Translations under genes and position numbers: made by a program | The notes under the pieces: generated by a model | Database searches by the model: none | Told to the model about the DNA's origin: nothing | The model's input: the letters and a program-made list of their open reading frames with translations, nothing else | Source: Cytobacillus sp. NJ13 | GTDB taxonomy: Bacteria; Bacillota; Bacilli; Bacillales; Cytobacillaceae | Direction of reading: 5' to 3' | DNA: 64,000 bases | Assembly (NCBI GenBank): GCA_030348385.1 | Contig: JAUCFP010000006.1 | Coordinates: forward strand, 1,674,001-1,738,000 | Part shown: piece by piece, positions 19,855-30,244 of the stretch | How the letters are laid out: each line of letters starts with the position of its first letter | Numbering within the stretch: position 1 is the first letter of the stretch

Positions 19855-20411
19855 TTAGACTGCAAGAATTTCTTTTTCTTTTTCTTTTGTTAATTCGTCA
19901 ATCTTACTGATGTGGTCATCAGTAAGTTTTTGAATGTCGTCAGAAAAACCGCGAAGATCATCTTCTGTGATCTCCCCATTTTTCTCAAGCTTTTTAAGGT
20001 CATCATTGGCATCGCGGCGAACATTCCGGATAGCAACTTTGGCGTCTTCAGATTCTTTTTTGACAACCTTTACGAGCTCTTTACGGCGTTCTTCAGTAAG
20101 CTGAGGAATAGCCAGTCTGATAACACTGCCGTCATTTGACGGATTTAAGCCGATATCAGATTTAAGGATGGCTTTTTCAATTTCTCCAAGAATGGATTTG
20201 TCATAAGGAGTAATGACTAAAAGGCGTGCTTCTGGAGCAGACACCCCGGCAAGCTGATTTACAGGAGTCGGCGCACCATAGTAATCAACAGTGATGCGAT
20301 CAAGCAATGAAGCATTTGCTTTACCTGCACGGATGCTCGCAAGCTCCCTTGTATAAGCTGAAATTGCTTTAGTCATTCTTTCTTTTGCATCTGCAATAAC
20401 TTGTTTTGGCA

Positions 20412-20412
<1 letters not shown>
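19855..20412 (-). CDS. frr: Ribosome recycling factor
   Basis: Splits post-termination ribosomes together with EF-G. 185 residues, the standard length. Conserved parts are [40 protein letters not shown] and [20 protein letters not shown], forming the L-shaped helical bundle plus the small alpha/beta domain. The start ATG overlaps the pyrH stop (TAATG); the SD lies in the last codons of pyrH, so the two are translationally coupled. Confidence 0.98.
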
Positions 20413-21164
<752 letters not shown>

Positions 21165-21195
21165 TCACCAAGCTTCTTTAATTTTATCTCATTCT

Positions 21196-21226
21196 TGAAA
21201 AACAGGGAACACAAAGTGTTCCCTGA
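21196..21226 (-). terminator. Terminator after tsf
   Basis: CAGGGAACAC (21203-21212) and GTGTTCCCTG (21216-21225) form a perfect 10-bp stem with a 3-nt loop and a following run of five T on the minus strand. It ends the rpsB-tsf unit 31 bp after tsf. Confidence 0.9.
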
Positions 21227-21256
21227 ATCATAGCTGAATTAATTAATATTCAAAAA

Positions 21257-22138
21257 TTACTTCTTAACCTGGTTCATTACTTCTTCAGCGAAGTTGTCTT
21301 CACGCTTTTCGATTCCTTCTCCAACTTCGTAGCGAACGAACTCAAGGATTTTTCCGCCTTTAGATTCAACGAATTTGCCTACTTTTTGATCAGGGTTTTT
21401 AACAAAAGCCTGGTCGTTTACGCAAACATCTTCGAAATATTTTCCTAGGCGTCCTTCAACCATCTTAGCAACGATATTCTCAGGCTTGCCTTCGTTAAGA
21501 GCTTGCTGAGTTAATACTTGACGCTCGCGCTCTACTTCGTCCTGTGATACTTCATCACGAGAAACATATTTAGGGTTTAGGGCAGCAATATGCATTGCAA
21601 CATCTTTCGCTGCATCTTCGTCAGTTGTTCCCTCAATAACTGTTAACACACCAATGCGTCCGCCCATGTGAAGGTAAGCACCGAAAGCATCGCTGTCAGT
21701 TTTTGTTTTGATTTCGAAGCGGCGAAGAGAAAGCTTTTCTCCGATTTTAGCAATCGCACTGTTGATGTGAGATTCTAAAGTTGCACCGTTAGCCATTGTC
21801 TGGCCAGCTGCTTCTTCTACAGAAGCCGGCTTATTAGCAAGCAAGTGTTCAGCGATTTCTTTTACAAGAGTTTGGAATCCTTCGTTCTTGGCAACGAAAT
21901 CTGTTTCAGAGTTTACTTCAAGGATAACAGCTTCGTTTCCGTCAACTTTAACAGAAGTAAGACCTTCCGCAGCAATACGGTCACCTTTCTTAGCAGCTTT
22001 AGCGATTCCTTTTTCACGAAGGAAGTCGATTGCTTTTTCCATATCACCATCAGTTTCCTGAAGTGCTTTTTTGCAGTCCATCATGCCTGCGCCTGTTTTT
22101 TCACGAAGTTCTTTAACCATTTGAGCAGTAATTGCCAT
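21257..22138 (-). CDS. tsf: Translation elongation factor Ts
   Basis: Guanine-nucleotide exchange factor for EF-Tu. 293 residues. UBA-like N-terminal domain with [20 protein letters not shown]; exchange core with [19 protein letters not shown]-terminal dimerisation part ends EEVMNQVKK. The ATG at 22138 follows AAGGAGG. It is separated from rpsB by 189 bp holding two terminator-like hairpins, so its level is likely tuned by readthrough, or by a promoter in 22139-22220 that I could not identify. Confidence 0.98.
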   Translation of the reverse strand: MAITAQMVKELREKTGAGMMDCKKALQETDGDMEKAIDFLREKGIAKAAKKGDRIAAEGLTSVKVDGNEAVILEVNSETDFVAKNEGFQTLVKEIAEHLLANKPASVEEAAGQTMANGATLESHINSAIAKIGEKLSLRRFEIKTKTDSDAFGAYLHMGGRIGVLTVIEGTTDEDAAKDVAMHIAALNPKYVSRDEVSQDEVERERQVLTQQALNEGKPENIVAKMVEGRLGKYFEDVCVNDQAFVKNPDQKVGKFVESKGGKILEFVRYEVGEGIEKREDNFAEEVMNQVKK

Positions 22139-22218
22139 TATGAGATCCTCCTTAATGAGTTATGTAATAATATCTTTACCATATATAGCTGTATGGAAAA
22201 CTAAACTTTGCCTTTTCT

Positions 22219-22258
22219 TTAAAAAAAGGTGATAAAGGGTGCTCCCTCTTATCACCTT
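22219..22258 (-). terminator. Second hairpin of the rpsB-tsf gap (terminator or attenuator)
   Basis: AAGGTGATAA-AGGG (22227 onward) pairs with CCCTCTTATCACCTT (to 22257), a stem of at least 13 bp with a 1-nt bulge and a 4-nt loop. On the minus strand it runs into seven T. It lies about 80 bp before tsf. Confidence 0.8.
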
Positions 22259-22269
22259 CTTTAAATCAA

Positions 22270-22326
22270 GAAAAAAGCACCTTAGAGCAATACAGCTCCC
22301 GCGCTCCAAGGCGCCTCCGCTTTTCT
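22270..22326 (-). terminator. First hairpin after rpsB, built from a repeat-family copy (copy D)
   Basis: On the minus strand it begins AGAAAAGCGGAGGCGCCTTG, two differences in 20 bases from the repeat at 3244. GCGCCTTGGAGC (22314-22303) pairs with GCTCTAAGGTGC (22288-22277), 12 bp with two G-U pairs, then TTTTTT. It starts two bases after the rpsB stop. The repeat is here in the opposite orientation to copies A-C and has a full terminator form. Confidence 0.75.
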
Positions 22327-22327
22327 A

Positions 22328-23175
<848 letters not shown>

Positions 23176-23176
23176 G

Positions 23177-23776
23177 CTATTCTTGCTGATTTTGACGAAA
23201 TTTAAGCATTAACTCGATTTCAGTCTTCCCTTTTCCTAATTTTTTTGCAATATCCTCCACATTCATTCCCTGTTTTTTCATCACAAACACTTGATCTTCC
23301 ATTGATGAAAAAATCGCTGTTTTAACCGGCTGACTGTCTTCTGACTGCATTACAGATTCAGCTTCCTTTAAAGATGTTAAACCTTCTGTTTCATTCAATT
23401 CTTCCTCTGAAGCTCTTAAATTATTTTTGTAGGCTTTAGATGCCTGGAATATGGATGCTCTGGCAAATCGCATTGATTTCTCATCAGCTCTAGCTATATG
23501 CTCATCACTTTTTCTTTCCGTATTTAACCGGATACTTTTTTCTTTTACAGATATTTGGTTTTTAGCATTTATCTGCGAAAATTTGTTAATAAAATCATCG
23601 TTTTCTTCCTTCATTTGAATAAGGTAAGAAGATATAACCTCTTCCATTTCAACAAGCACTTTTTCCTGTTTTTTCTCTGTTTCCATTAATCTATTCTGAC
23701 GCAGAAACAGCAAAATTATGGCTAATAACGCTACAATATTCAGCAGCAGGCTAATAGCTAATAGAAAAGCTGTCAT
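23177..23776 (-). CDS. swrB: SwrB-like membrane-anchored flagellar protein (DUF6115 type)
   Basis: Last gene of the fla/che cluster, at the position of swrB (ylxL) in B. subtilis, where SwrB promotes flagellar export-apparatus activation and swarming. 199 residues: one N-terminal membrane helix (MTAFLLAISLLLNIVALLAI, then ILLFLRQNR), a long charged region likely coiled coil (about 32-110), and a C-terminal helix-turn-helix-like segment, EDIAKKLGKGKTEIELMLKF, which matches the family. It is longer than B. subtilis SwrB (about 167 aa). The assignment rests on architecture, C-terminal motif and position. No terminator is visible after it; the rpsB -35 box abuts its stop codon. Confidence 0.75.
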   Translation of the reverse strand: MTAFLLAISLLLNIVALLAIILLFLRQNRLMETEKKQEKVLVEMEEVISSYLIQMKEENDDFINKFSQINAKNQISVKEKSIRLNTERKSDEHIARADEKSMRFARASIFQASKAYKNNLRASEEELNETEGLTSLKEAESVMQSEDSQPVKTAIFSSMEDQVFVMKKQGMNVEDIAKKLGKGKTEIELMLKFRQNQQE

Positions 23777-23785
23777 GATATCCCT

Positions 23786-24097
23786 CTATCCGCTGTAGTC
23801 AATAACCTTCCCTTTGTACGGATGGTTCTGTTTGTCATTGCTGTCTTTTTTCTGATTTTCTTTCCGATTATGTCCCCCGGCCTCTTTTTGGGGTTCGCTG
23901 TCATCATTGCCAAGATTGACATTTTGTTTCTGCTCATGTTTTATCACGGCCGTCCGCTGCTTTTCAGCATTTTTCCGTGTACTTTCAGCAGCAAATCCGC
24001 TGATTGTCTGTCCCCTCTGCTGAAGCTGATCCTGGATTTTCCCTGCGTCTAACGTTCTTGGCAGTGCTATCTGCAGTTCTATTGATTTTAAACTCAT
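23786..24097 (-). CDS. Hypothetical protein between fapA-like gene and swrB-like gene
   Basis: I do not recognise this 103-residue protein. It begins MSLKSIELQIALPRTLDAGK, has no membrane helix, and its second half is very hydrophilic and rich in Gln, Asn, Lys and Glu, probably disordered. It ends with a distinct short motif HPYKGKVIDYSG. It sits 6 bp after the DUF342 gene and 9 bp before the SwrB-like gene, same strand, so it is almost certainly cotranscribed with the end of the fla/che operon. B. subtilis has no gene here. A role in motility is inferred from position only. Confidence 0.7.
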   Translation of the reverse strand: MSLKSIELQIALPRTLDAGKIQDQLQQRGQTISGFAAESTRKNAEKQRTAVIKHEQKQNVNLGNDDSEPQKEAGGHNRKENQKKDSNDKQNHPYKGKVIDYSG

Positions 24098-24103
24098 CCC
24101 AGA

Positions 24104-25492
24104 TCACTTCCTTAATAAAGGATCGTTTTTAGCTGTTTCTAAAGGATCACTTCTTATTTCTCCCTTTGAAAAATGGAACTTAAAAGATTTGACTGTCTGC
24201 CGGATCACTTTTGAATATTTTCCAAAATGCATAGAAGTGTTTGGATAGACCTTCCCATAAATAAGAATGGAAGCATTCATTTTTTCTTCTTTTTCTTTAT
24301 CCAGTTCGGCAAGCTCTTCATTTATTTTGGTCAATTTATCCTGCAAATGAGCTTTTGTGGCCCTTTGTTTGAGTATAATGGTTCTTTGCTCTTCCGACAG
24401 CTTTCCTGTAAGCCTGGCCATTTCTGTCAGTCTTCCTTCAATACTTTCCAGCTTTTTGATTGTTTCCTGCAGTTTGGCTGATTCGTTTATGAGATCTTTT
24501 TCGGCCTTATCCAAATTGGAGTTCATCCCTGCAAAAAGCTCCGTCTTAGTGAATAAGTGATTGCCCAGCTCTTTTATCTCCATATCAGAGCCGGACAGAA
24601 GCTTACCTCCAATGACCAATGCGCCGCTGCACCTGATCGCTCCGCCAGCATGCACATGACTGTGGAGGATTGATTTTGTTATTATTACGTCCTGTTCAGC
24701 AGTTACTTTTGCCTGATTTAGATATGCTGCCTGAACAGAACCTCCCGATACAACTGAACCTTTATGACTGCCGGAAATTCCGCCAGAAATAAGCACATTG
24801 CCATCCGCCTGCAAGAAAGAGCCTTCCACAAGACCGGTAACTATGATGTCGCCTCCAGCTTTAATTTCATAACCGGCAGGAACATTGCCGCGTATTATAA
24901 CATTCCCAACAAAATTTATATTCCCGGTTTTCAAGTCAAGGTCGCCAATCACTTCAAATACCGGATTTACAGAAATGCTGTTTGGAGTAAAACTAACCTG
25001 ACCATCCAATAGCGAATAATATTTGTCGCCATTTACAAATACATTCTTTCCTGCTTTGACTCTTAAAGATTTTCCATTCTTTGCCGGTACGGACTGTCCA
25101 AAAATATCTTTTCCGGGAGCACCGGGGGTAGAAGGAATAACAGATGCCAGGAGCTGTCCCTGTTTAACAGAAGGAATATGAAGAACATCTCTAAAATTAA
25201 ATCCCTTTCTCCTCGTTTGCTGGTCAAAAGTGACTTCATTTAATAGGTATGCATCACAGCCGTTTTCTGCAGGAATTCCTTTTGCCAATAGAATGGGATA
25301 TTCCACTGAGAAAGGATCTTTGCAGATTCTCTGGATTATTTCTTCACTCACACCAAGTGTGATCTTTTCGTCAGCAAGCAGTTTGTACAAATTTTCAGGG
25401 TGGACGGCTTCATCCAGCTTATTAATATCTAACGGCTGAATCAATGCAGCTAAGCGTTGAGCATCGACTATAATTTGAAATTGATTTTCCAT
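24104..25492 (-). CDS. fapA: DUF342 / FapA family polymerising protein
   Basis: 462 residues from MENQFQIIVDAQRLAAL. The N-terminal region (about 1-170) is followed by a right-handed beta-helix rich in Gly/Val/Ile rungs (GNVIIRGNVPAGYEIKAGGD, DIIVTGLVEGSFLQADGNVL; about 175-320), then a coiled coil (about 330-400), the layout of DUF342 proteins. FapA in Vibrio affects flagellar assembly; in Bacilli the family occurs beside sigD or cheD but its function is not settled. The frame extends 11 codons upstream, but the ATG at 25492 has GGAAGG at good spacing. It follows sigD by 37 bp. It is absent at this position in B. subtilis. Confidence 0.82.
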   Translation of the reverse strand: MENQFQIIVDAQRLAALIQPLDINKLDEAVHPENLYKLLADEKITLGVSEEIIQRICKDPFSVEYPILLAKGIPAENGCDAYLLNEVTFDQQTRRKGFNFRDVLHIPSVKQGQLLASVIPSTPGAPGKDIFGQSVPAKNGKSLRVKAGKNVFVNGDKYYSLLDGQVSFTPNSISVNPVFEVIGDLDLKTGNINFVGNVIIRGNVPAGYEIKAGGDIIVTGLVEGSFLQADGNVLISGGISGSHKGSVVSGGSVQAAYLNQAKVTAEQDVIITKSILHSHVHAGGAIRCSGALVIGGKLLSGSDMEIKELGNHLFTKTELFAGMNSNLDKAEKDLINESAKLQETIKKLESIEGRLTEMARLTGKLSEEQRTIILKQRATKAHLQDKLTKINEELAELDKEKEEKMNASILIYGKVYPNTSMHFGKYSKVIRQTVKSFKFHFSKGEIRSDPLETAKNDPLLRK

Positions 25493-25529
25493 GCTGATTC
25501 CTTCCTCTGTAGAAAGAAATGACATAAGG

Positions 25530-26285
25530 TTATATTGCTTTTTCCAGCAGCTGCCTCAGCTTAAAAATTGACTTTGAATGTATTTGAGATATACGGGAGG
25601 TAGATAAGCCCATTACTTCGCCAATTTCTGTCAGTGTTAATTCCTCTTTATAAAATAAACTTAGCACCAGCTGCTCTTTTTCATTTAATTGTAAGATTTT
25701 TTCAGCCATTTCTTCCAAAATTTCATTCTTTAATACCTTTTCTTCTGGAATAATTGCTTTTTCATCCTTAATGGAGTAGCTTCCATCTTTTTCTTCCGCA
25801 TCGGGCTGTTCATCAATTGAAAGGATGTTTGCGTAAAAATGTTCGTTCATAACAGAATACACTTCATCTTCCTGCATCTCTGCTTCTTCAGCAATTTCAT
25901 GCAAAGTTGCATTGCGCATCAGCCGCTGCTCCAGCTTCTCAATGGCAGCTTCAATTTTTTTTGCTTTATCCCTCGTACTTCGGGGAAGCCAATCTTCTTT
26001 TCTTAATCCATCCAGAATTGCACCGCGAATGCGAAAAGAAGCATATGTATCAAATTTCAAATCTCTTGCAGGATCAAATTTTTCCAGCGCATCATATAAC
26101 CCCATTAACCCCAGGCTTCGAATATCATCTCTTGAAACATTCTTCGGCAGGGTAGCGGATATCCGCTGTACATGATAGCTTACAAGAGGCAAATATTTTT
26201 TCACAAGAAAATTCCCCGCTTGAGCATCACGAGAGTCGACCCATTTAGCCCAGTATGTGCTTTCTTCTGTTATCAGGTCTGCCAT
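25530..26285 (-). CDS. sigD: RNA polymerase sigma factor SigD (motility, FliA type)
   Basis: Sigma-28-class factor for flagellin, motor, chemoreceptor and autolysin genes; held by the anti-sigma FlgM until the hook is complete. 251 residues from MADLITEESTYWAKWVD. Region 2 shows LGLMGLYDALEKFDPARDLK and FDTYASFRIRGAILDGLRKE; region 3 RDKAKKIEAAIEKLEQRLMR; region 4 KEELTLTEIGEVMGLSTSRI then SQIHSKSIFKLRQ. The frame extends a few codons upstream through the SD (GAGGAGG); 26285 is the ATG 6 nt after it. Distance from the flgB promoter matters in B. subtilis, where sigD near the operon end makes motility bistable; the same late position holds here. Confidence 0.97.
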   Translation of the reverse strand: MADLITEESTYWAKWVDSRDAQAGNFLVKKYLPLVSYHVQRISATLPKNVSRDDIRSLGLMGLYDALEKFDPARDLKFDTYASFRIRGAILDGLRKEDWLPRSTRDKAKKIEAAIEKLEQRLMRNATLHEIAEEAEMQEDEVYSVMNEHFYANILSIDEQPDAEEKDGSYSIKDEKAIIPEEKVLKNEILEEMAEKILQLNEKEQLVLSLFYKEELTLTEIGEVMGLSTSRISQIHSKSIFKLRQLLEKAI

Positions 26286-26550
26286 GGCCATCCTCCTCAA
26301 ACGTTTCCATTTCTATTAACTATTGTCAGTATATCAAAATGTTTCCTATAAAAATATTAACTTCCGTCTTCACCGCTCACTATTAACCAATAAAGAGGGG
26401 ACTTGTTCTTCGAAGAGGCTGGAGAGATTTATAAATAATCCGGAGAAAAATCAGCTTTTATGGCTGGCGGTGATAATCTTGTAATTTGCGAATTTTGCTT
26501 ACAGATTTTTTAAAGCCGGAATAAAAAAGCTGATTCTTTAAAACAGGCGC
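26286..26550 (-). promoter_or_regulatory. cheD-sigD intergenic region, 265 bp
   Basis: Unusually long gap for this cluster. AATCAGCTTTT (26449-26459) and AAAAGCTGATT (26525-26535) are exact 11-bp inverted repeats; TCCGG (26439-26443) and CCGGA (26516-26520) interleave with them, a pseudoknot-like order. A TATACT (-10-like) lies upstream of sigD in GATATACTGA, without a good -35. It may hold a sigD-proximal promoter or attenuator. No gene is seen. Confidence 0.35.
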
Positions 26551-27048
26551 TTAAATAATCACTTGACCTTTGTTTACAGCCCGAATCATCAGTTCGCCTG
26601 ATTGAGGGTTGAATTCGATTGTTCTGCCGCTGTGGCCCCCCACATCTTCACCTAAAATAGCAATTTTCAAGGATGAAAGTTCCTGTTTTACCGCCTCTAC
26701 GTTCCTTGGGCCAATCCTCATTAAATCACTTCCGGAGGAGTACTTGAACATTTGAGCTCCACCGGCAATCTTCGCTTTTAATCCTGTTGGTCTTGCACCA
26801 CTTTTCGACAGAAGGCTCACTAAGTCCCTGATAGCAGTATCAGCATATTTAGCTGAATTAAAGCTCGTACCTTTGGCAAGAGATGAATCGGGCAGCATAA
26901 TATGTGCAAGCCCGGCAATTTCTGCACTAAGGTCATAGAGAACCACACCGACACAGGAACCAAGTCCTGATGTCCTGATTAAGCCGGGAGTTTTAACAAT
27001 ATTCATATCTGCGATGCCAACTTTTACAATTTCAAGAAGACTATTCAT
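26551..27048 (-). CDS. cheD: Chemoreceptor glutamine deamidase CheD
   Basis: Deamidates Gln residues on chemoreceptors and, in Bacillus, activates CheC. 165 residues from [20 protein letters not shown]. The catalytic Cys32 is in [13 protein letters not shown], His49 in [13 protein letters not shown], and the later [13 protein letters not shown] and [16 protein letters not shown] segments are typical. The frame runs 24 codons further upstream inside cheC, but those residues do not fit the family. The ATG at 27048 has GGGAG 9 nt away and overlaps the cheC end by 8 bp. Confidence 0.95.
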   Translation of the reverse strand: MNSLLEIVKVGIADMNIVKTPGLIRTSGLGSCVGVVLYDLSAEIAGLAHIMLPDSSLAKGTSFNSAKYADTAIRDLVSLLSKSGARPTGLKAKIAGGAQMFKYSSGSDLMRIGPRNVEAVKQELSSLKIAILGEDVGGHSGRTIEFNPQSGELMIRAVNKGQVII

Positions 27049-27682
27049 GATCTGGGACTCCCAAGGCCTTAAAAATGATTTGAAATGATTCAGGATCTGG
27101 AAGCAAAAAAAAGTGGCCATTTACAGCATCCGTATTTTGAAGTTCTTCATTTAAAGCTGTGTCAATGACGATGGCGTAATCGCTCACCTGTGAAATTTCC
27201 AGCAGCCCTGTGCCAATTATTGCTCCCACCATATCAACGCATAGCATCGGCACTGAAGGAGAAAGTGATAGTTTGGTAAAATCAGATAAAGAAGATAAAT
27301 AAGAACCTGAGAGAATGTTTCCAAGCTCCTGCAGTGCGGATAGGGCAAGTTCATCATATGGCAATTCATCTGCACAGAAAGGTATGTTTCCAGGCAGTTC
27401 ACGAATGAATATTTCAGCCTGTTCAAGAGGCAGGACAAAAAACATGCTGCCAGGGGCGTCTCCTTCTATCCTCAGAAATACCCCGGCCACTACATTTTCT
27501 GCCCCTCCAGCCATATCGATCATTTCATCAAAAGAAACAATTTTTACATCCGGCACAGACATATCAATTTTTTTATTGAGAAGCGTTGATAATGCAGTCG
27601 CCGCATGCCCTGCTCCAATATTCCCGATTTCTTTAAGAATATCCAATTTCAAGCTGCTGATATTCTTGTCTAAAAAATTCAT
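27041..27682 (-). CDS. cheC: CheY-P phosphatase CheC
   Basis: Dephosphorylates CheY-P and, bound to CheD, forms the Bacillus adaptation feedback loop. 213 residues. The two pseudo-symmetric active sites are seen as [17 protein letters not shown] (about 16-32) and [17 protein letters not shown] (about 115-131). Its ATG overlaps the cheW stop (ATGA). Same fold as the N-terminal part of FliY in this window. Confidence 0.96.
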   Translation of the reverse strand: MNFLDKNISSLKLDILKEIGNIGAGHAATALSTLLNKKIDMSVPDVKIVSFDEMIDMAGGAENVVAGVFLRIEGDAPGSMFFVLPLEQAEIFIRELPGNIPFCADELPYDELALSALQELGNILSGSYLSSLSDFTKLSLSPSVPMLCVDMVGAIIGTGLLEISQVSDYAIVIDTALNEELQNTDAVNGHFFLLPDPESFQIIFKALGVPDHE

Positions 27683-28155
27683 CCTGCTATCCCTCGTCCA
27701 TCCTGGGCTGTCAATTCTTCAGGATTCAGGACTCTTTCCAAATCTATCAGGATAAATAATCGCTTTTCGATTTTCGTTACACCCTTGATAAAATTGGACT
27801 CTTCAGAACCGATTACCTCCGGCGGGGGTTCAATAGATTCAAAGGCAACATCAATGACATCATTTGCAGAATCTACAATCAGCCCAACTTCCATATCATC
27901 CAATACCGCGATAATTACTCGTGAATGCTCATTATATTCAGCCTCTTCCAGATTAAATCTGCTTCTGAGACTAATGATCGGCGTCACAATACCCCGTAAA
28001 TTGATTACTCCTTTTACAAAGCCTGCTGTTCGTGGAACCCGGGTTATATGTTCAACCTTTTCAATTGAACGCACCTGATTAACCGGAATCGCATATTCTT
28101 TATCTTTCAGCTGAAATACAATCAATTTAAAATCCGCGGCTGCCGTCTCAGTCAT
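27679..28155 (-). CDS. cheW: Chemotaxis coupling protein CheW
   Basis: Scaffold that links CheA to chemoreceptors in polar arrays. 158 residues from MTETAAADFKLIVFQLKDKE. Typical segments: YAIPVNQVRSIEKVEHITRV, FVKGVINLRGIVTPIISLR and VGLIVDSANDVIDV. The GTG three codons upstream lies inside the SD (GGAGTG), so the ATG at 28155 is preferred. It lies 33 bp after cheA and overlaps cheC by 4 bp. Confidence 0.95.
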   Translation of the reverse strand: MTETAAADFKLIVFQLKDKEYAIPVNQVRSIEKVEHITRVPRTAGFVKGVINLRGIVTPIISLRSRFNLEEAEYNEHSRVIIAVLDDMEVGLIVDSANDVIDVAFESIEPPPEVIGSEESNFIKGVTKIEKRLFILIDLERVLNPEELTAQDGRGIAG

Positions 28156-28188
28156 CCTGTTCACTCCTTTATAAACATCAAAATAAAT

Positions 28189-30225
28189 TTATTTAATCAA
28201 TGCATTGCAGTCCACTATCAGGGCCACCTGTCCATCACCTAAAATAGTTGCACCGGAAATGGCAAACACGCTGGTTAAGTAGTTTCCAAGGGATTTTAAA
28301 ACCACTTCCTGCTGTCCAATAAAGGAATCGACAACAAGCCCGGCCATCCTTTCCCCTTTTCTGACGATGACAACGGAAATGAATTCGTCTTCATGACTCT
28401 CTGATGGCACCTCAAAGATTTCCTTCAAAGAAAGGAGCGGAACCACTTTTCCTCTGAAATCAATCACCTTTTGATTATGTGCACTTAAGATGTCTTCTTT
28501 TCTGATAATAGCTGTTTCAATAATAGACGATAGAGGGATTGCGTATTTTTCCTTTTCAATCTCAATGAGCATGACTGAAATAATGGATAAGGTTAATGGC
28601 AGCTGTATGGAGAAAATGGATCCCTGTCCCACTTTTGAATCAATTGAAACTGATCCTCCCAATGATTCAATTGTATTCTTTACAACATCAAGACCCACAC
28701 CCCGCCCGGAAACATCTGAGATTTTATCCGCAGTCGAGAAGCCAGAAGCAAAAATCAGTTCATAAGCTTGTTTGTCCGTTAGAGTGGAAGCCGTTTGCTC
28801 AGTAATGATGCCGTTTTTCAGTGCTTTCTTTATAACCTTTTCTTTGTTTATGCCTGCACCATCGTCCTCTATTTCAATGAACACATGATTGCCGCTGTGA
28901 TATGCCTTTAATACGACATTTCCTTCTTCACTTTTTCCATTTTCTTTGCGGACTTCCGGCGTTTCAACCCCATGGTCCAGTGCATTTCGGATTAAGTGCA
29001 CAAGCGGATCGCCAATTTCATCAATAACTGTCCGGTCAAGTTCAGTTTCTGCCCCGACAATTTCGAGATTGATCATTTTATTTAAATCTCTTGCCAATTG
29101 TCTGACCATTCTTGGAAAACGATTAAATACCGTTTCAATTGGGACCATGCGCATATTCAGAATAATATTCTGAAGGTCTCCTGAGATCCTTGACATATGC
29201 TCAACCGTTTCATGCAGTTCCTGATTGTTTAATTCCTTTGATATTTGTTCAAGCCGTCCCCTGTCAATCACCAATTCTTCAAACAGATTCATAAGGATAT
29301 CCAATCTTTCGATATTCACCCTAATCGTTTTATTGCTGACTTGCTTTGCTGCCGGGGCTTTCTTTTCCTCTTTTGGCATATCTGAAGCAGCCTCTGTGGA
29401 CTCTTCCGCTGCAGGCAGTGCAGCTTCTTCCACTTTCGCAGCTTTCTGAGGGCTGTAGTTCCCCATTGATAGCGGCAGCACTTCTATTCTTTCCACTTCC
29501 GATACATTCAAAAGTTTCTGACGGATATCTTCAATTGTTTCTTTTGTCACAATTGTTACGGAAAATCCCTGATCAAATTGCTCTTCTTCGAGCTGCTCAA
29601 CTGAAGGGGTTGCTTTGATCACTTCCCCGCTCTTCTCAAGTACTTCAAAAACCATATATACTCTGGCAGCTTTCAGCAGACAATCTGCCCGCAATGCTAT
29701 TGATATTTCATAGGACTCAAAGCCCTGCTCCTTCGATTGCTGAATAACTGTCCATTCAAAATCATCATATGTACTCTTGATCAGTCCTTGCGGTTCTGCA
29801 ATTGCTGCTGCCGTTTCAGCTCTTGCTGAAGACTGCGCCGGACTTTCCCCTTTTTCGATCAGCATTAATTTTTCTACTGCTTCAGAAACATCCCTTTTGC
29901 CGTCACCGCCTTCTGCAATTGACTGGACCATTGCTTCAAGATCATCAACAGCCAGAAAAACGACATCCAGAATTTCAGCATTTACTTTAATTTTCTGATT
30001 TCTGATTGCATCAAGCACATTTTCCATTTGATGGGTTAGATTTGCCAGATCTTCATATCCCATGGTGGCTGACATGCCTTTCAGTGTATGCGCTGACCTG
30101 AATATCTCATTAACTATTTTAATATCTTCAGGATTTTTCTCTAATTCAAGTAGCTGTTCATTGCACGCCTGCAAATGCTCCTTGCTTTCTTCAATAAATA
30201 CCTCTAAATATTGATTCATCTCCAT
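28189..30225 (-). CDS. cheA: Chemotaxis histidine kinase CheA
   Basis: Receptor-controlled kinase that phosphorylates CheY and CheB. 678 residues. P1 Hpt domain with the phospho-site His46 in IFRSAHTLKGMSATMGYEDL. P2 lies around 160-265. P3 dimerisation follows (NIERLDILMNLFEELVIDRG). The P4 kinase has the N box DPLVHLIRNALDHGVETPE, G1 IEIEDDGAGINKEKV and G2 SGRGVGLDVVKNTIESLGG. P5 is CheW-like to the C-terminus. ATG 30225 follows GGGGGG at 7 nt; the ATG nine codons upstream lacks an SD. It starts 19 bp after cheB. Confidence 0.97.
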   Translation of the reverse strand: MEMNQYLEVFIEESKEHLQACNEQLLELEKNPEDIKIVNEIFRSAHTLKGMSATMGYEDLANLTHQMENVLDAIRNQKIKVNAEILDVVFLAVDDLEAMVQSIAEGGDGKRDVSEAVEKLMLIEKGESPAQSSARAETAAAIAEPQGLIKSTYDDFEWTVIQQSKEQGFESYEISIALRADCLLKAARVYMVFEVLEKSGEVIKATPSVEQLEEEQFDQGFSVTIVTKETIEDIRQKLLNVSEVERIEVLPLSMGNYSPQKAAKVEEAALPAAEESTEAASDMPKEEKKAPAAKQVSNKTIRVNIERLDILMNLFEELVIDRGRLEQISKELNNQELHETVEHMSRISGDLQNIILNMRMVPIETVFNRFPRMVRQLARDLNKMINLEIVGAETELDRTVIDEIGDPLVHLIRNALDHGVETPEVRKENGKSEEGNVVLKAYHSGNHVFIEIEDDGAGINKEKVIKKALKNGIITEQTASTLTDKQAYELIFASGFSTADKISDVSGRGVGLDVVKNTIESLGGSVSIDSKVGQGSIFSIQLPLTLSIISVMLIEIEKEKYAIPLSSIIETAIIRKEDILSAHNQKVIDFRGKVVPLLSLKEIFEVPSESHEDEFISVVIVRKGERMAGLVVDSFIGQQEVVLKSLGNYLTSVFAISGATILGDGQVALIVDCNALIK

Positions 30226-30244
30226 GTGCCTGCCCCCCTCGGCT

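Noticed and set aside
23786..24097. Frameshifted or split part of the swrB-like gene
   Set aside because: The 103-aa frame has its own start and ends in a distinct motif 9 bp before the next gene; the swrB-like protein is complete with its own membrane helix.
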